Positions 18,151 to 27,331 of a stretch of DNA of 64,000 nucleotides are shown piece after piece. Below the pieces are notes generated by a model. That model was given only the letters and a program-made list of their open reading frames with translations, had not been told where the DNA came from and searched no databases. This stretch comes from DASRIA01 sp963816975 (GTDB lineage Bacteria; Actinomycetota; Thermoleophilia; Solirubrobacterales; JBBDJG01). The position numbers and the translations under genes are program-made. The stretch lies in assembly GCA_963816975.1 (NCBI GenBank), contig CAWFMD010000003.1, forward strand, positions 1 through 64,000. Reading direction: 5' to 3'. Every line of letters starts with the position of its first letter. The first letter of the stretch is position 1.

Positions 18151-19065
18151 CTAGACCGCGACTCGCGGCGCAGGAGTGTGCCCGCGCAGGTAGTCGGCCG
18201 CCGGCATCGAGCGCCCGCCGGGCGGCTTCACCGAGCCGAGCTCGAGCGTGCCGTCGGCACACCCCACCAGCAGCCGCCCGGCCGCGACCCGCACCGCGCC
18301 CTGCTCCACCTGGTCGCCCACGGCGCGCGCCGCCTCGACGCCGAGCCGCTCGTCGCCCTCGAGCTCGAGGAAGGTGCCGATGCCGGGGGTGAGGGCGCGC
18401 ACGACGCGCTCCAGCTCGGCCGCCGGACGGCTCGGGTCCAGCCGGCGCTCGGCCGGGGCGATCTTCTCCGCGTAGGTGACTCCCTCCGGCGGCTGCTGCC
18501 TCAGCTCCAGCGTGCCGGCGGCAGCGCGGTCGAACGACTCGATCAGCAGTGCGCCGCCGAGCCCCGCGAGCCGCTGCCCGAGGGTCCCGCGCGTGTCGCC
18601 GGGCAGTATCGGCTCCCCCTGCGCCAGCGCGATCGGGCCGCTGTCGAGGCCCTCCGTCAGCTTGAAGATCGTGACGCCGCTGGTCTCGTCGCCCGCCATC
18701 AGCGCGCGCTCGATCGGCGCCGCGCCGCGCCAGCGCGGCAGCAGCGAGGGGTGCACGTTGAGCATCAGGTCGTGGGACAGCAGCGGCTCCCGGATCAGCT
18801 GCCCGAACTCGCACACCCCGATCGCCTCGGGCGCGGCTGCATCGATCGCGGCGAGCGCTGCCGGGGCGTTCACGCTCGCGGCCTGCAGCAGCGGAACGCC
18901 GAGCTCGCGGGCGGCGGTCGCGGCGGGCGGCGGCGCGGTCCGGCGGCCCCGGCCCCGTGGCCGGTCGGGCGGCGTGACGACCAGCACGGGACGGTGCGCG
19001 GACGCGACCAGCGCGCTGAGCACCTCGACCGCGAAGCCGGAGCTACCCAGGAAGGCGGTCCGCAC
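18151..19065 (-). CDS. fmt: methionyl-tRNA formyltransferase
   Basis: Fmt formylates initiator Met-tRNA. The GTG start at 19065 (VRTAFLGSSGFAVEVLSALV) gives a 304-residue protein of normal length; upstream in-frame codons would overlap def. Visible are FLGSSGFA, the catalytic LNVHPSLLPRWRGAAPIERA segment, and GVTIFKLTEGLDSGPIA with the catalytic Asp, followed by the C-terminal OB-like tRNA-binding domain. It sits seven bases after def and two bases before rsmB, the classic def-fmt-rsmB order. Confidence 0.94.
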   Translation of the reverse strand: MRTAFLGSSGFAVEVLSALVASAHRPVLVVTPPDRPRGRGRRTAPPPAATAARELGVPLLQAASVNAPAALAAIDAAAPEAIGVCEFGQLIREPLLSHDLMLNVHPSLLPRWRGAAPIERALMAGDETSGVTIFKLTEGLDSGPIALAQGEPILPGDTRGTLGQRLAGLGGALLIESFDRAAAGTLELRQQPPEGVTYAEKIAPAERRLDPSRPAAELERVVRALTPGIGTFLELEGDERLGVEAARAVGDQVEQGAVRVAAGRLLVGCADGTLELGSVKPPGGRSMPAADYLRGHTPAPRVAV

Positions 19066-19072
19066 GAGCCAT

Positions 19073-19714
19073 CTATCCCGCGCTGCGCGCGCTCGCGCTC
19101 GGCTCGTGGGAGTGGGAGTGCTGCTCGCCGCCACCGCGCAGCGCGCGCAGCGCTTCCCTGCGCTGTTCCTTCGTGGCGCGGTCGAGGATCAGGACGCCGT
19201 CGAGGTGATCCATCTCGTGCTGGATCACGCGTGCCTCGAGGCCGGAGGCCTCCAGCACGATCGCCTCCCCGTGCTCGTCCTGGGCCACGACGCGGACGTG
19301 CAGCGGGCGCTCGACGTCGACCAGCACGTGCGGCAGGCTGAGGCAGCCCTCCTCCGCGGTCTCCTGGTCGTCGGACGACCATTCCAGGCGTGGGTTGACG
19401 ACCGCCACGAGCGGGGCGTCGGCTCCGACCCGGAAGATGAACAGCCGGTGGATCACGCCCAGCTGGGTCGCGGCGAGCCCGAGGCCGAGGGCGTCGCTCA
19501 TCAGCGCCTCCATGCGCGCCACCTCTTCGTGCAGTGCCTCGTCGAAGCGCGTCACGTCGACCGCGCTGGCTCGCAGGGCGGGGTCCCCGAACGTGCGGAT
19601 CAGCGACAGCGCGCGGTCTCTGCGCGCCTGTGTCTCGGGGTCGAGAACCGGATGCTCGTCCGTCTCCTGAGCCTGGTCTTCGATCTCCTCTGCGTGCACC
19701 GGACTACCCGCCAT
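19073..19714 (-). CDS. def: peptide deformylase
   Basis: Def removes the N-formyl group from nascent proteins. The three catalytic motifs are present: GLAATQLG (GxGxAAxQ), EEGCLSLP, and HEMDHLDG, with the Cys and two His binding the metal. At 213 residues it is longer than the usual 165-190, with an acidic roughly 35-residue N-terminal extension (HAEEIEDQAQETDEHP) and a His-rich tail ending HSHSHEP. It lies directly before fmt and 42 bases after the HIT gene. Confidence 0.95.
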   Translation of the reverse strand: MAGSPVHAEEIEDQAQETDEHPVLDPETQARRDRALSLIRTFGDPALRASAVDVTRFDEALHEEVARMEALMSDALGLGLAATQLGVIHRLFIFRVGADAPLVAVVNPRLEWSSDDQETAEEGCLSLPHVLVDVERPLHVRVVAQDEHGEAIVLEASGLEARVIQHEMDHLDGVLILDRATKEQRREALRALRGGGEQHSHSHEPSASARSAG

Positions 19715-19756
19715 CCGGGCGCAACTCTAGCAACGGGCCTGGGCGGTCCGGCGCGG

Positions 19757-20152
19757 CTACGCCTCCCAGTACGGCGCGCGGTCGGGAATCACCCACCGCA
19801 CGCCACCGCGTGGGTCGGGCACGTCGCCCGCGTAGCGCGGGATCAGGTGCACGTGCGCATGATCGATGGTCTGACCCGCCGCGGCGCCGGCGTTCACGCC
19901 CACGTTGAACGACCGCGTCGCGTGCTCCGCCTCGAGCAGCTCCCGCAACTCCCACAGCAGTTCCATGATCTCGCCCTGCTCGTCCACGGTGAGCTCGAAG
20001 AAATCGGGCTCGTGCCGCTTGGGGAGCACCAGGCAGTGGCCGGGAGTGAGCGGGTGCGCGTCCGTGATCGCGACCGCCGTGCGCCGCACCGCCAGAAGGT
20101 GCTTTCGCGCGCGGATGCGGGTGCAGAACGGGCAGTCCGGCGCGCCGGCCAC
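19757..20152 (-). CDS. HIT-family nucleotide hydrolase/transferase
   Basis: A 131-residue histidine-triad protein. The catalytic triad motif DHAHVHLIPRY (HxHxHxx) is intact, with TPGHCLVLPKRHEPDFFEL upstream. The N-terminal CPFCTRI pair is typical of zinc-containing members. GTG 20152 is the start because it overlaps the priA stop by three bases and yields VAGAPDCPFC; the longer open frame upstream is priA antiframe. HIT proteins cleave dinucleotide or nucleoside phosphoramidate substrates; the physiological one is not evident. Confidence 0.9.
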   Translation of the reverse strand: MAGAPDCPFCTRIRARKHLLAVRRTAVAITDAHPLTPGHCLVLPKRHEPDFFELTVDEQGEIMELLWELRELLEAEHATRSFNVGVNAGAAAGQTIDHAHVHLIPRYAGDVPDPRGGVRWVIPDRAPYWEA

Positions 20153-20153
20153 G

Positions 20154-22340
20154 TCACTGCGGGTCGACGTCGACGGCGAGCTTCGCGGGCCGCAGCTTGC
20201 GGTTCGCGGTGACCTCCCTGACCGCGGCTCCGACGGCGGCGACGGCGGGGCCACGCTCCACCGCCTTCACGACGATGCGGCTGCGGTACAGGTCCCGCAG
20301 CCGGAACAGCGGTGCGGGCCCGAGCACGTCGAACTCCGCGAGGCGCCCGGCGACCCAGCCCGCGGTGCGATCGGCGGACTCCTGGTCGGGAGCGGACGCG
20401 GTCACGTCGATGAGCGTCGTGAACGGTGGGTAGCGCAGTGCCCGGCGGCGCTCCATCTCCTCGGCCAGGAAGCCCGGCGCATCATGCGCCGCGGCGTGCC
20501 GGAGGCAGCCGGTCCCCGGGCTCAGCGTCTGCACCAGCACCCGGCCCCCGGCCGGCCCGCGCCCGCTGCGCCCGGCCAGCTGCGACACGAGCGCGAAGGT
20601 GCGCTCCTCGGCACGGAAGTCGGGGAAGCGCAGCGTCGCGTCCGCGTCCTGCACGACGGCCAGCTCCACCTCCGGGAAGTCGTGTCCCTGCGCGACCATC
20701 TGGGTGCCGACCAGCACGCCCGCGTGCGCGGCGTCGAACTGCGCGAGCGTCTGGGCGATGCCGTGCTTGAGGCGCGCCGCGTCGGCGTCCAGGCGGAACA
20801 CCGGCAATGGCGAGAGCGCCTCGCGCAGCTCGGCCTCCACGCGCTGGGTGCCTGCGCCGTGACGCGACACGGCGCTCGACCCGCAGTCGGGGCACGACCG
20901 GGGAGCCGGCTCGAAGTGCCCGCAGTGATGGCAGGAGAGCCGCGCCGGCGCGCCTTCGCGATGCAGGGTGAGCGTCACGTCGCAGTGCGGGCACATCCAC
21001 GTGCGACCGCAGTCGCGGCACTCCACGAACGCCGACCAGCCGCGCCGGTTGACGAGCACGATCGCCTTGCGCCCGCGCGTGCGCACGTCCTCGAGCGCGC
21101 GCCGCGCCTCGGGGTGCAGCGCATGGCGCAGCCCGCGCATGTCGAGCAGGTCCACCGGCGGCAGCGACAGACCGTCTACGCGGTCCGGCAGGGACACGGT
21201 GCGCATCCGCTCCCAGCTCTCTGCCCGCGGGGTCGCGCTGCCGCAGACGAGCACGGCACCCGCCAGGCGAGCCCGCCGCTCCGCGACATCGCGGGCGTCG
21301 TAGCGCGGATCCTGCTCCTGCTTGTAGGCGGAGTCGTGCTCCTCGTCGACGACGATCAGGCCGAGGTCCGCGAGCGGTGCGAACACCGCCGACCGCGGGC
21401 CGACGCAGATGCGCGCGCTGCCGTCGCGCAGGCGCCGCCATTCGTCGTAGCGCTCACCGAGGCCCAGCTTCGAGTGGAGGATCGCGACGCGCTCGCCGAA
21501 CCGCTCCTCGAAGCGCCGCGCGGTCTGCGGCGTGAGCGCGATCTCCGGCACCATGATGATCGCGGAGCGCTCCTGCGCCAGCGCGGCATCGGCGGCGCGC
21601 AGGTACACCTCCGTCTTGCCGCTGCCCGTCACGCCGTGCAGCAGCAGCGACGCGTGACGGCGCTCGCGCAGCGGCTCGAGCACAGTGCGCAGCGCGGCCT
21701 CCTGCGCATCGGTCAGCACCCGCGGTCCGCGCACCTGCGCGGTGCCGGTCGCGCCCCGTTCGATCCCCGCGGGGCGGCGGGCCACCGCGCGGCGGCCGAT
21801 CGACACCAGCCCGCGGCGCGCGAGGCTCGTGAGGGTGCTGTGGGGAACGTCCAGCTCGGCGGCGGTCGCCCGACCGTGCGCCAGGCGGTTGAGCGCGGCG
21901 TGCTGCTTGGGCCCGAGCCGCGTGTGCCCGCTGCCCGCCAGCGCCTCCCTGCCCGCGGGCGTGAGCGCCGCCTCGTGCAGCTCCCGCGTGGATGCGCCCG
22001 GCGTCGCGTGGGACGCCGTGCCCGTGCCCGGCGGCAGGACCAGCGCGAGACCGCGGGCGGGTGTGGAGCAGTAGCCCTCGGCCAGCCACATCCCCAGCTC
22101 GACCAGGTCGGGCGGGACGTCCGCCTCGAGCGGTGCGACGGGCTCGACGAGCTTCTCCTGCGGGACCTCCGTGTGGTCGCCCACGCCCACCACCAGGCCC
22201 AGGATCCGCCGTCGTCCGAACGGCACCAGCAGGACGGACCCGACGTCCACCCCCTCCATCTCGCGCGGGATGCGGTAGTCGAACGGCCCGCGCAGCGCAC
22301 GGGCCGTGGTCAGCGGTTCGACGCGGGCGATCGACGACAT
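20154..22340 (-). CDS. priA: primosomal replication restart helicase PriA
   Basis: PriA reloads the replisome at stalled forks. The 728-residue protein has an N-terminal DNA-binding domain (VEPLTTARALRGPFDYRIP), Walker A GVTGSGKTEVYL, a DEEH helicase box (VVDEEHDSAYKQE), the eight-Cys zinc domain (CRDCGRTWMCPHC ... CHHCGH ... CPDCGS), and motif VI QLAGRSGRG. Start ATG 22340 (MSSIARVEPL) fits the family; the frame runs further upstream only as noise. It follows metK after a gap holding a hairpin and overlaps the HIT gene. Confidence 0.93.
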   Translation of the reverse strand: MSSIARVEPLTTARALRGPFDYRIPREMEGVDVGSVLLVPFGRRRILGLVVGVGDHTEVPQEKLVEPVAPLEADVPPDLVELGMWLAEGYCSTPARGLALVLPPGTGTASHATPGASTRELHEAALTPAGREALAGSGHTRLGPKQHAALNRLAHGRATAAELDVPHSTLTSLARRGLVSIGRRAVARRPAGIERGATGTAQVRGPRVLTDAQEAALRTVLEPLRERRHASLLLHGVTGSGKTEVYLRAADAALAQERSAIIMVPEIALTPQTARRFEERFGERVAILHSKLGLGERYDEWRRLRDGSARICVGPRSAVFAPLADLGLIVVDEEHDSAYKQEQDPRYDARDVAERRARLAGAVLVCGSATPRAESWERMRTVSLPDRVDGLSLPPVDLLDMRGLRHALHPEARRALEDVRTRGRKAIVLVNRRGWSAFVECRDCGRTWMCPHCDVTLTLHREGAPARLSCHHCGHFEPAPRSCPDCGSSAVSRHGAGTQRVEAELREALSPLPVFRLDADAARLKHGIAQTLAQFDAAHAGVLVGTQMVAQGHDFPEVELAVVQDADATLRFPDFRAEERTFALVSQLAGRSGRGPAGGRVLVQTLSPGTGCLRHAAAHDAPGFLAEEMERRRALRYPPFTTLIDVTASAPDQESADRTAGWVAGRLAEFDVLGPAPLFRLRDLYRSRIVVKAVERGPAVAAVGAAVREVTANRKLRPAKLAVDVDPQ

Positions 22341-22420
22341 CCGGCCCCAACATAAGGCGGTGCGCGGACGAGGCAGGCCGGCCGCCTCGCAACGAGCGGC
22401 AATTACTCCGGACCGCGGGG

Positions 22421-22437
22421 GCCCACGGCTCGTGGGC
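22421..22437 (-). terminator. hairpin between metK and priA
   Basis: A perfect seven-base-pair stem with a three-base loop (GCCCACG-GCT-CGTGGGC on the plus strand) lies 16 bases after the metK stop in the only sizeable gap of the minus-strand run. There is no T tract behind it, so it may weakly attenuate transcription into priA or mark an RNA processing site. It is not a textbook intrinsic terminator. Confidence 0.35.
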
Positions 22438-22452
22438 GCCGCGGCCGGCCGG

Positions 22453-23709
22453 TCAGCTGCCGACGGCGGCTTCCTGCGGTATGCCGGCGTCCGCGCGCAG
22501 CGCGGCGGCCTTGTCCGTCTTCTCCCACGTGAAGTCGTGGTCATCGCGACCGAAGTGGCCGTATGCCGCCGTCTTGCGGAAGATCGGCCGGCGCAGGTCC
22601 AGGTCACGCACGATCGCGCCGGGGCGCAGGTCGAAGTGCTTGTCGACCAACTCCACGATCCGCGATTGCGGCACGCGCTCCGTCCCGTAGGTCTCGACCA
22701 TCAGCGACAGTGGGTGGGCGACGCCGATCGCATAGGCGACCTGCACCTCGCAGCGGTCGGCCAGGTCCGCGGCAACCACGTTCTTCGCCACGTAGCGCGC
22801 GGCGTATGCGGCCGAGCGGTCCACCTTGGACGGGTCCTTCCCGGAGAAGGCGCCGCCGCCGTGGCGCGCGGCTCCCCCGTAGGTGTCCACGATGATCTTG
22901 CGCCCGGTGAGCCCGGCATCGCCCATCGGCCCGCCGATCTCGAACTTGCCCGTCGGGTTCACCATCAGGTTGTCTCGCAGCGCCTTCTCCGTGTACAGCT
23001 CGCGGTAGTCCGCGTGCAGCACCGGCTCCACCACGTGCTCCCACAGATCCGGCTTGATCACCGTCTCGCTCTCGACGTCGGGCGCGTGCTGTGTCGAGAT
23101 CAGGATCTTCACGATCTCGATCGGCTTGCCGTTCTCGTAGCGCACGGTGACCTGCGTCTTGCCATCGGGCCGCAGGTAGGGAACGAGGCCGCCCTTGCGC
23201 ACATGCGCCAGCCGCCGCGCGAGCGTGTGCGCGATCTGGATCGGCATCGGCATCAGCTCTTTCGTCTCGCGCGTCGCGTAGCCGAACATCATTCCCTGGT
23301 CGCCCGCGCCGATCTTGTCGAGCGGGTCGTCGTCGCCGGGCACATGCCGCGCCTCATAGGCGGTGTCGACTCCCTGCGCGATGTCCGGAGACTGCTCGTC
23401 GATCGCCGTCAGCACGGAGCACGTCTCCGCGTCGAAGCCGAACTTGGCCCGCGTGTATCCGATCTCGGCAACGGTCTGCCGGGCGATCTTGGGGATGTCG
23501 GCGTAGGTCTGGGTGGTGATCTCGCCGCCGACCACGATCATGCCCGTGGTCACGAACGTCTCGCACGCGACGCGGCCGTTGGGGTCGTCGGTGAGGATCG
23601 CGTCGAGCACAGAATCGGAGATCTGGTCGGCGATCTTGTCGGGGTGGCCCTCGGTGACCGACTCCGACGTGAACAGGAACTCGTTGTCTGAAAGCTGGAT
23701 CGAACTCAT
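22453..23709 (-). CDS. metK: S-adenosylmethionine synthetase
   Basis: MetK makes SAM from methionine and ATP. The 418-residue protein starts FTSESVTEGHPDKIADQISD and contains the P-loop-like GAGDQGMMFGYA, the metal/phosphate loop GGGAFSGKDPSKVDRSAAY, and the terminal GHFGRDDHDFTWEKTD. Length and motifs are complete. Its ATG overlaps the stop of the DUF3352 gene (ATGA), so there is no room for a SAM riboswitch directly upstream; expression probably follows the der/cmk operon. Confidence 0.96.
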   Translation of the reverse strand: MSSIQLSDNEFLFTSESVTEGHPDKIADQISDSVLDAILTDDPNGRVACETFVTTGMIVVGGEITTQTYADIPKIARQTVAEIGYTRAKFGFDAETCSVLTAIDEQSPDIAQGVDTAYEARHVPGDDDPLDKIGAGDQGMMFGYATRETKELMPMPIQIAHTLARRLAHVRKGGLVPYLRPDGKTQVTVRYENGKPIEIVKILISTQHAPDVESETVIKPDLWEHVVEPVLHADYRELYTEKALRDNLMVNPTGKFEIGGPMGDAGLTGRKIIVDTYGGAARHGGGAFSGKDPSKVDRSAAYAARYVAKNVVAADLADRCEVQVAYAIGVAHPLSLMVETYGTERVPQSRIVELVDKHFDLRPGAIVRDLDLRRPIFRKTAAYGHFGRDDHDFTWEKTDKAAALRADAGIPQEAAVGS

Positions 23710-25268
23710 GGCACCTCTACGAAGATTTGCGCCGTCTGGGAAGACCGCTCGCTTGCCGTGACACCGCTCACCGCACCGATGCGCGCGATGTCCGGCTGGA
23801 TCACGCGGTAGGCGGGAGTGGCGGCGAGGCCGGCTCGCTCGACGAGCGCCGAGAGCCGGCGAAGGTCGAGAAAGACTACCGAGGACGCGCGATCGAGGAA
23901 CTCACGCAGGCCGCCGGGGGAAAATGAGGCGTTGTCCGCGAGCGAGTCCCCGCTCGCGGACAACTGGCGAATCCCCGCCGTGCTGGTGGACACCACCAGC
24001 TTGTTGCCGAACGCGGCATACGTGAGGGCCAGCGTCGGCGACAGGCTGAAGGTGGTCGCGTCGACGCCTGCGATCCGGCGCGGGACGATCGCCGCCACCT
24101 GGCCGCCCGCGGTGCTCTCGAGCAGGCGCGAGACCACCGGCTGGAGCGCCACCAGCACGTCCCCCGCCTCCTGCGGCGAGGTCTCGCCGACGACCAGCGT
24201 CACGACGGGCAGGTTCACCGGTGGCGTCACGAACAGCGCGGATTCGCGCCCCTGGAGCGGGCGCACGGCCCGGCGAATCGCGCGCTCGCCCCCCGGGCCG
24301 AGTTGTCGCCGGAAGCGCCCGAGCAGGCCGGGCAGCGTGGCGGCATCCTGCCCGGTGACGCGCTCCAGCGCGGCCAGCACGCCGTCGAGCCCCGCAGCGC
24401 CCACGAAGGCGATCGTGCCGGACGGGACCTGCTCGGTGAGGGTCGGCTCGAACTCCCGCGCCGGCGTGCCCGCGGCCGTCAGCGTCGCGAGGTCGACCCG
24501 CACGCCGTTCCGCTGCGCGCGTGCGGCCGCGGCGGCCGCCTCGAGGCCGGGAACCTCGACCAGCGAGCGCACCTGTCCGAGCAACCCCCGCTCGCCGCCC
24601 AGCACCTGGGTCACTCCCTGGGCGGGAGCGTATGCGTAGCCGATCGGATCCTCCACCTCGAGCTTGTCGACGGCCCGGCGGAACAGCCCCTGGCGCTCCA
24701 GCGAGCCGCGCCGCCGCGCGTCGATCGCGGCGCGCACGTTGCGCGGGCTGCCGACCGCGAGGAACCGATCCACGAACGCGGCCGCGAGATCCTCGTACAT
24801 CCTGATCACGATGCCGCGTCGCAGCTCCCGCCCCGTGGGCCGCCCGGCGCCCTCGAGGAAGCGCCGCGCGAGGCGCTCGTCGGCGACGCGCACGAGGATC
24901 AGGGATGTCGCGCGCCGGCCGGCCGGCAGCAGCGCCACCGCCGCTTCATCGCCGATCCACGGGCCGACCTGGGTCGCGAAGTCGAGCGGGCGGCCGCGCG
25001 AGAGGCTCTCGAGCGCGCGATCGCGCAGGCGGCGCAGCGCCGGGAGCCGCCGCACGATCTCGCCCGCCCGCGCCCACTGCTCGCTGCCGGGCTCCACACG
25101 GGCATGCACGTACAGCAGCGCATTCGACGGCACCAGGGCGGCGGCGCGGTCGCGCGCCTGCTCGCTGCCGGAGCCCTGCACCAGCGACGACACCACGAGC
25201 ACCGCCCCGGCCAGCACGACCATCAGCGCGAGGCGGTCGAGCGTGAGTCGCGAGCGGATCGCGCTCAC
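23706..25268 (-). CDS. DUF3352-type envelope protein with N-terminal anchor
   Basis: A 520-residue protein with one N-terminal transmembrane helix (LALMVVLAGAVLVVSSLV, about residues 12-29) and a long extracytoplasmic domain resembling the DUF3352 family: VPSNALLYVHARVEPGSE, a repeated strand-rich organisation, FSPGGLREFLDR and SSVVFLDLRRLSALVERAG near the end. Function is unknown. The GTG at 25268 overlaps the der stop and its own TGA overlaps the metK ATG, placing an envelope protein of unknown role in tight coupling between two essential housekeeping genes. Confidence 0.75.
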   Translation of the reverse strand: MSAIRSRLTLDRLALMVVLAGAVLVVSSLVQGSGSEQARDRAAALVPSNALLYVHARVEPGSEQWARAGEIVRRLPALRRLRDRALESLSRGRPLDFATQVGPWIGDEAAVALLPAGRRATSLILVRVADERLARRFLEGAGRPTGRELRRGIVIRMYEDLAAAFVDRFLAVGSPRNVRAAIDARRRGSLERQGLFRRAVDKLEVEDPIGYAYAPAQGVTQVLGGERGLLGQVRSLVEVPGLEAAAAAARAQRNGVRVDLATLTAAGTPAREFEPTLTEQVPSGTIAFVGAAGLDGVLAALERVTGQDAATLPGLLGRFRRQLGPGGERAIRRAVRPLQGRESALFVTPPVNLPVVTLVVGETSPQEAGDVLVALQPVVSRLLESTAGGQVAAIVPRRIAGVDATTFSLSPTLALTYAAFGNKLVVSTSTAGIRQLSASGDSLADNASFSPGGLREFLDRASSVVFLDLRRLSALVERAGLAATPAYRVIQPDIARIGAVSGVTASERSSQTAQIFVEVP

Positions 25269-26635
25269 CGGCCGGTGCGCGCCCGCGCGCGCGCTTCCGC
25301 GCTGGGCCCGGACGGACGACGTCCGCGGCGCTCGCGGTCGACGAAGTCGATCACGAGCGGCACGCCCTCCAGGTGGTAGCGCTCGCGCAGGCGGTTCTCG
25401 ACGAAGAACCCGTAGTCCCGCACCACCAGCCGGCGGTCGTTCACGTACAGGCGAAAGCGCGGCGGCCCGGCCTCGACCTGAGCCGCGTAGAAGATCCGCA
25501 GGCGCCTGCCGCGCACGGCCGGCGGGGACCGCTGTGACTGCACCTCGGCGACGAACCGGTTCAGGTCCGCGGTTGCGATCCTCACGCGGGCGCGGTCGGC
25601 CAGCGCCACCGCCTCGACCATCAGGCGGGTGATGTTGCGGCCGGTCAGCGCGGACGCCGTGATCACCCGGGGGCGCAGCCGCAGCTTCGTGGCCACCCGG
25701 GCCTTGGCGTCCTCGAGGTCCGTGGCGGTCACGTCCCACTTGTTCAGTAGGACGATCGTGGCGCAGCCGTTGCGCATCGCGAGGTCGGCGATGCGCAGGT
25801 CCTCCGACGTGACGCCGTCCTGCGCGTCACACGCGACCAGCGCGACGTCGGCGCGCTCCGCTGCACGCTCGGAGCGCAGCTGCGCGTAGTAGTCGACCGT
25901 GCCCGCCACCTTCGACACCCGCCGCAGGCCGGCGGTGTCCACGAGCACGACCGCTCGCCCGTCCACCTCGACCCGGGTGTCGATCGCGTCACGCGTGGTG
26001 CCGGCGCGGGCGTCCACGATCACGCGGTCCTGGCCGAGGAACGCGTTCACGAGCGACGACTTGCCCACGTTCGGCCGGCCGATCACGGCGATCGAGACGG
26101 CTTCGCCGTCCGGCTCCGCGGGCAGCACGCGGTCGCGCACGGCGTCGACCAGCGTGTCCAGGAGGTCCCCGGTGCCGATCCCGTGCGCGGCCGACACGGG
26201 CACCGGCTCGCCCAGCCCGAGCGCGTGGAACTCCGCCGCGAGCGGCGCATCCTCGCCGCGGTCGAGCTTGTTGGCGGCCACGATCGCGGGGACCGAGGAG
26301 CGGCGCAGCAGCTCCGCCAGCTCGGCGTCCCCGGGCCGCAGCCCGGCCGTGGCATCGACCACGAGCAGCACCGCGTCGGCATCGGCGAGCGCGAACCGCG
26401 CCTGGTCCTGCACCTGTCGCGCGAGCGACTCGCTGTCGCTCAGGTCCACGCCCCCCGTGTCGACCAGGGTGAACGCCACGCCGTTCCACTCCGCAGGCAC
26501 GTCCTTGCGATCGCGCGTGACGCCCGGCTGTGCATCCGTGACCGCCTCGCGCGTGCCGCTCAGCCGGTTCACCAAGGTCGACTTGCCGACGTTCGGGTAG
26601 CCGATCACCGCAACCTTCGGCCCGGCCGGGCTCAT
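25265..26635 (-). CDS. der: ribosome-biogenesis GTPase Der
   Basis: Der (EngA) is a double-GTPase needed for 50S assembly. Two complete G domains are visible: GYPNVGKS, DTGG, NKLD in the first (residues 12-160) and GRPNVGKS, DTAG, NKWD in the second (about 185-360), followed by the KH-like domain with QSQRSPPAVRGRRLRIFYA and NRLRERYHLEGVPLVIDF. At 456 residues it is of normal length. It overlaps cmk upstream (ATGA) and the DUF3352 gene downstream (GTGA). Confidence 0.95.
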   Translation of the reverse strand: MSPAGPKVAVIGYPNVGKSTLVNRLSGTREAVTDAQPGVTRDRKDVPAEWNGVAFTLVDTGGVDLSDSESLARQVQDQARFALADADAVLLVVDATAGLRPGDAELAELLRRSSVPAIVAANKLDRGEDAPLAAEFHALGLGEPVPVSAAHGIGTGDLLDTLVDAVRDRVLPAEPDGEAVSIAVIGRPNVGKSSLVNAFLGQDRVIVDARAGTTRDAIDTRVEVDGRAVVLVDTAGLRRVSKVAGTVDYYAQLRSERAAERADVALVACDAQDGVTSEDLRIADLAMRNGCATIVLLNKWDVTATDLEDAKARVATKLRLRPRVITASALTGRNITRLMVEAVALADRARVRIATADLNRFVAEVQSQRSPPAVRGRRLRIFYAAQVEAGPPRFRLYVNDRRLVVRDYGFFVENRLRERYHLEGVPLVIDFVDRERRGRRPSGPSAEARARARTGR

Positions 26636-27309
26636 CGCTCGGATGCCGCGCGCACGCGCTCGGCGAGCGCCACGATCCGATCGGCGACCGCGTCCGCCGT
26701 GAGGCCGGTCGTATCGATCAGCTCGGCATCGTCGGCCTGGCGCAGGGGAGCGGCGGAGCGCGTCGAGTCCAGCATGTCGCGCTGCTCGATCGCCGATCGC
26801 ACGTCGTCGTGCTGGATGCTCACGCCGCGGCGCTCCAACTCGGCGGCGCGGCGACGTGCGCGCTCGCCCGCATCGGCGGTCAGGAACGCCTTCACCGGCG
26901 CGCCGGGCGCCACCACGGTGCCGATGTCGCGCCCCTCCACCACGTAGTCTCCGGCGGCGATCAGCGTCCGCTGCTTGCGCAGCAGCGCTTGGCGCACGTC
27001 GGGGTGCGCGGCCACCCGCGAGCTTGCGCCGGTGACGCGCGGCTCGCGGATCGTCTCGCTCACGTCGCGGCCGTCGACGAACACCTGCACGTTGTCCTGC
27101 TCGCGGCGGCGCAGCTCGATGCCGAGCCCGGCGGCGATCCGGCCCAGCGCCGGCCCGTCGTCGAGGTCGGCGCCGGAGTCGAGCGCGACCAGCGTGACGG
27201 CGCGGTACATCGCACCCGAGTCGAGATAGGTGAAGCCGAGCCGGCGGGCGACCTCGCGGGCGACCGTGCTCTTCCCGCTGCCCGCGGGGCCGTCGATCGC
27301 GATGATCAT
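26632..27309 (-). CDS. cmk: cytidylate kinase
   Basis: Cmk phosphorylates CMP/dCMP. The 225-residue protein begins MIIAIDGPAGSGKSTVAREVA (P-loop) and contains YLDSGAMYRAVTL, VVEGRDIGTVV and RGVSIQHDDVRSAIEQRD, all typical. Start ATG 27309 is clear; the frame extends upstream only as noise across the CGNR gene. Cmk-der adjacency is widely conserved; here it is preceded by the CGNR/GNAT-like cassette, which separates it from aroA. Confidence 0.95.
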   Translation of the reverse strand: MIIAIDGPAGSGKSTVAREVARRLGFTYLDSGAMYRAVTLVALDSGADLDDGPALGRIAAGLGIELRRREQDNVQVFVDGRDVSETIREPRVTGASSRVAAHPDVRQALLRKQRTLIAAGDYVVEGRDIGTVVAPGAPVKAFLTADAGERARRRAAELERRGVSIQHDDVRSAIEQRDMLDSTRSAAPLRQADDAELIDTTGLTADAVADRIVALAERVRAASER

Positions 27310-27331
27310 CGGCGGAAGGGTAGAGGTTGCG

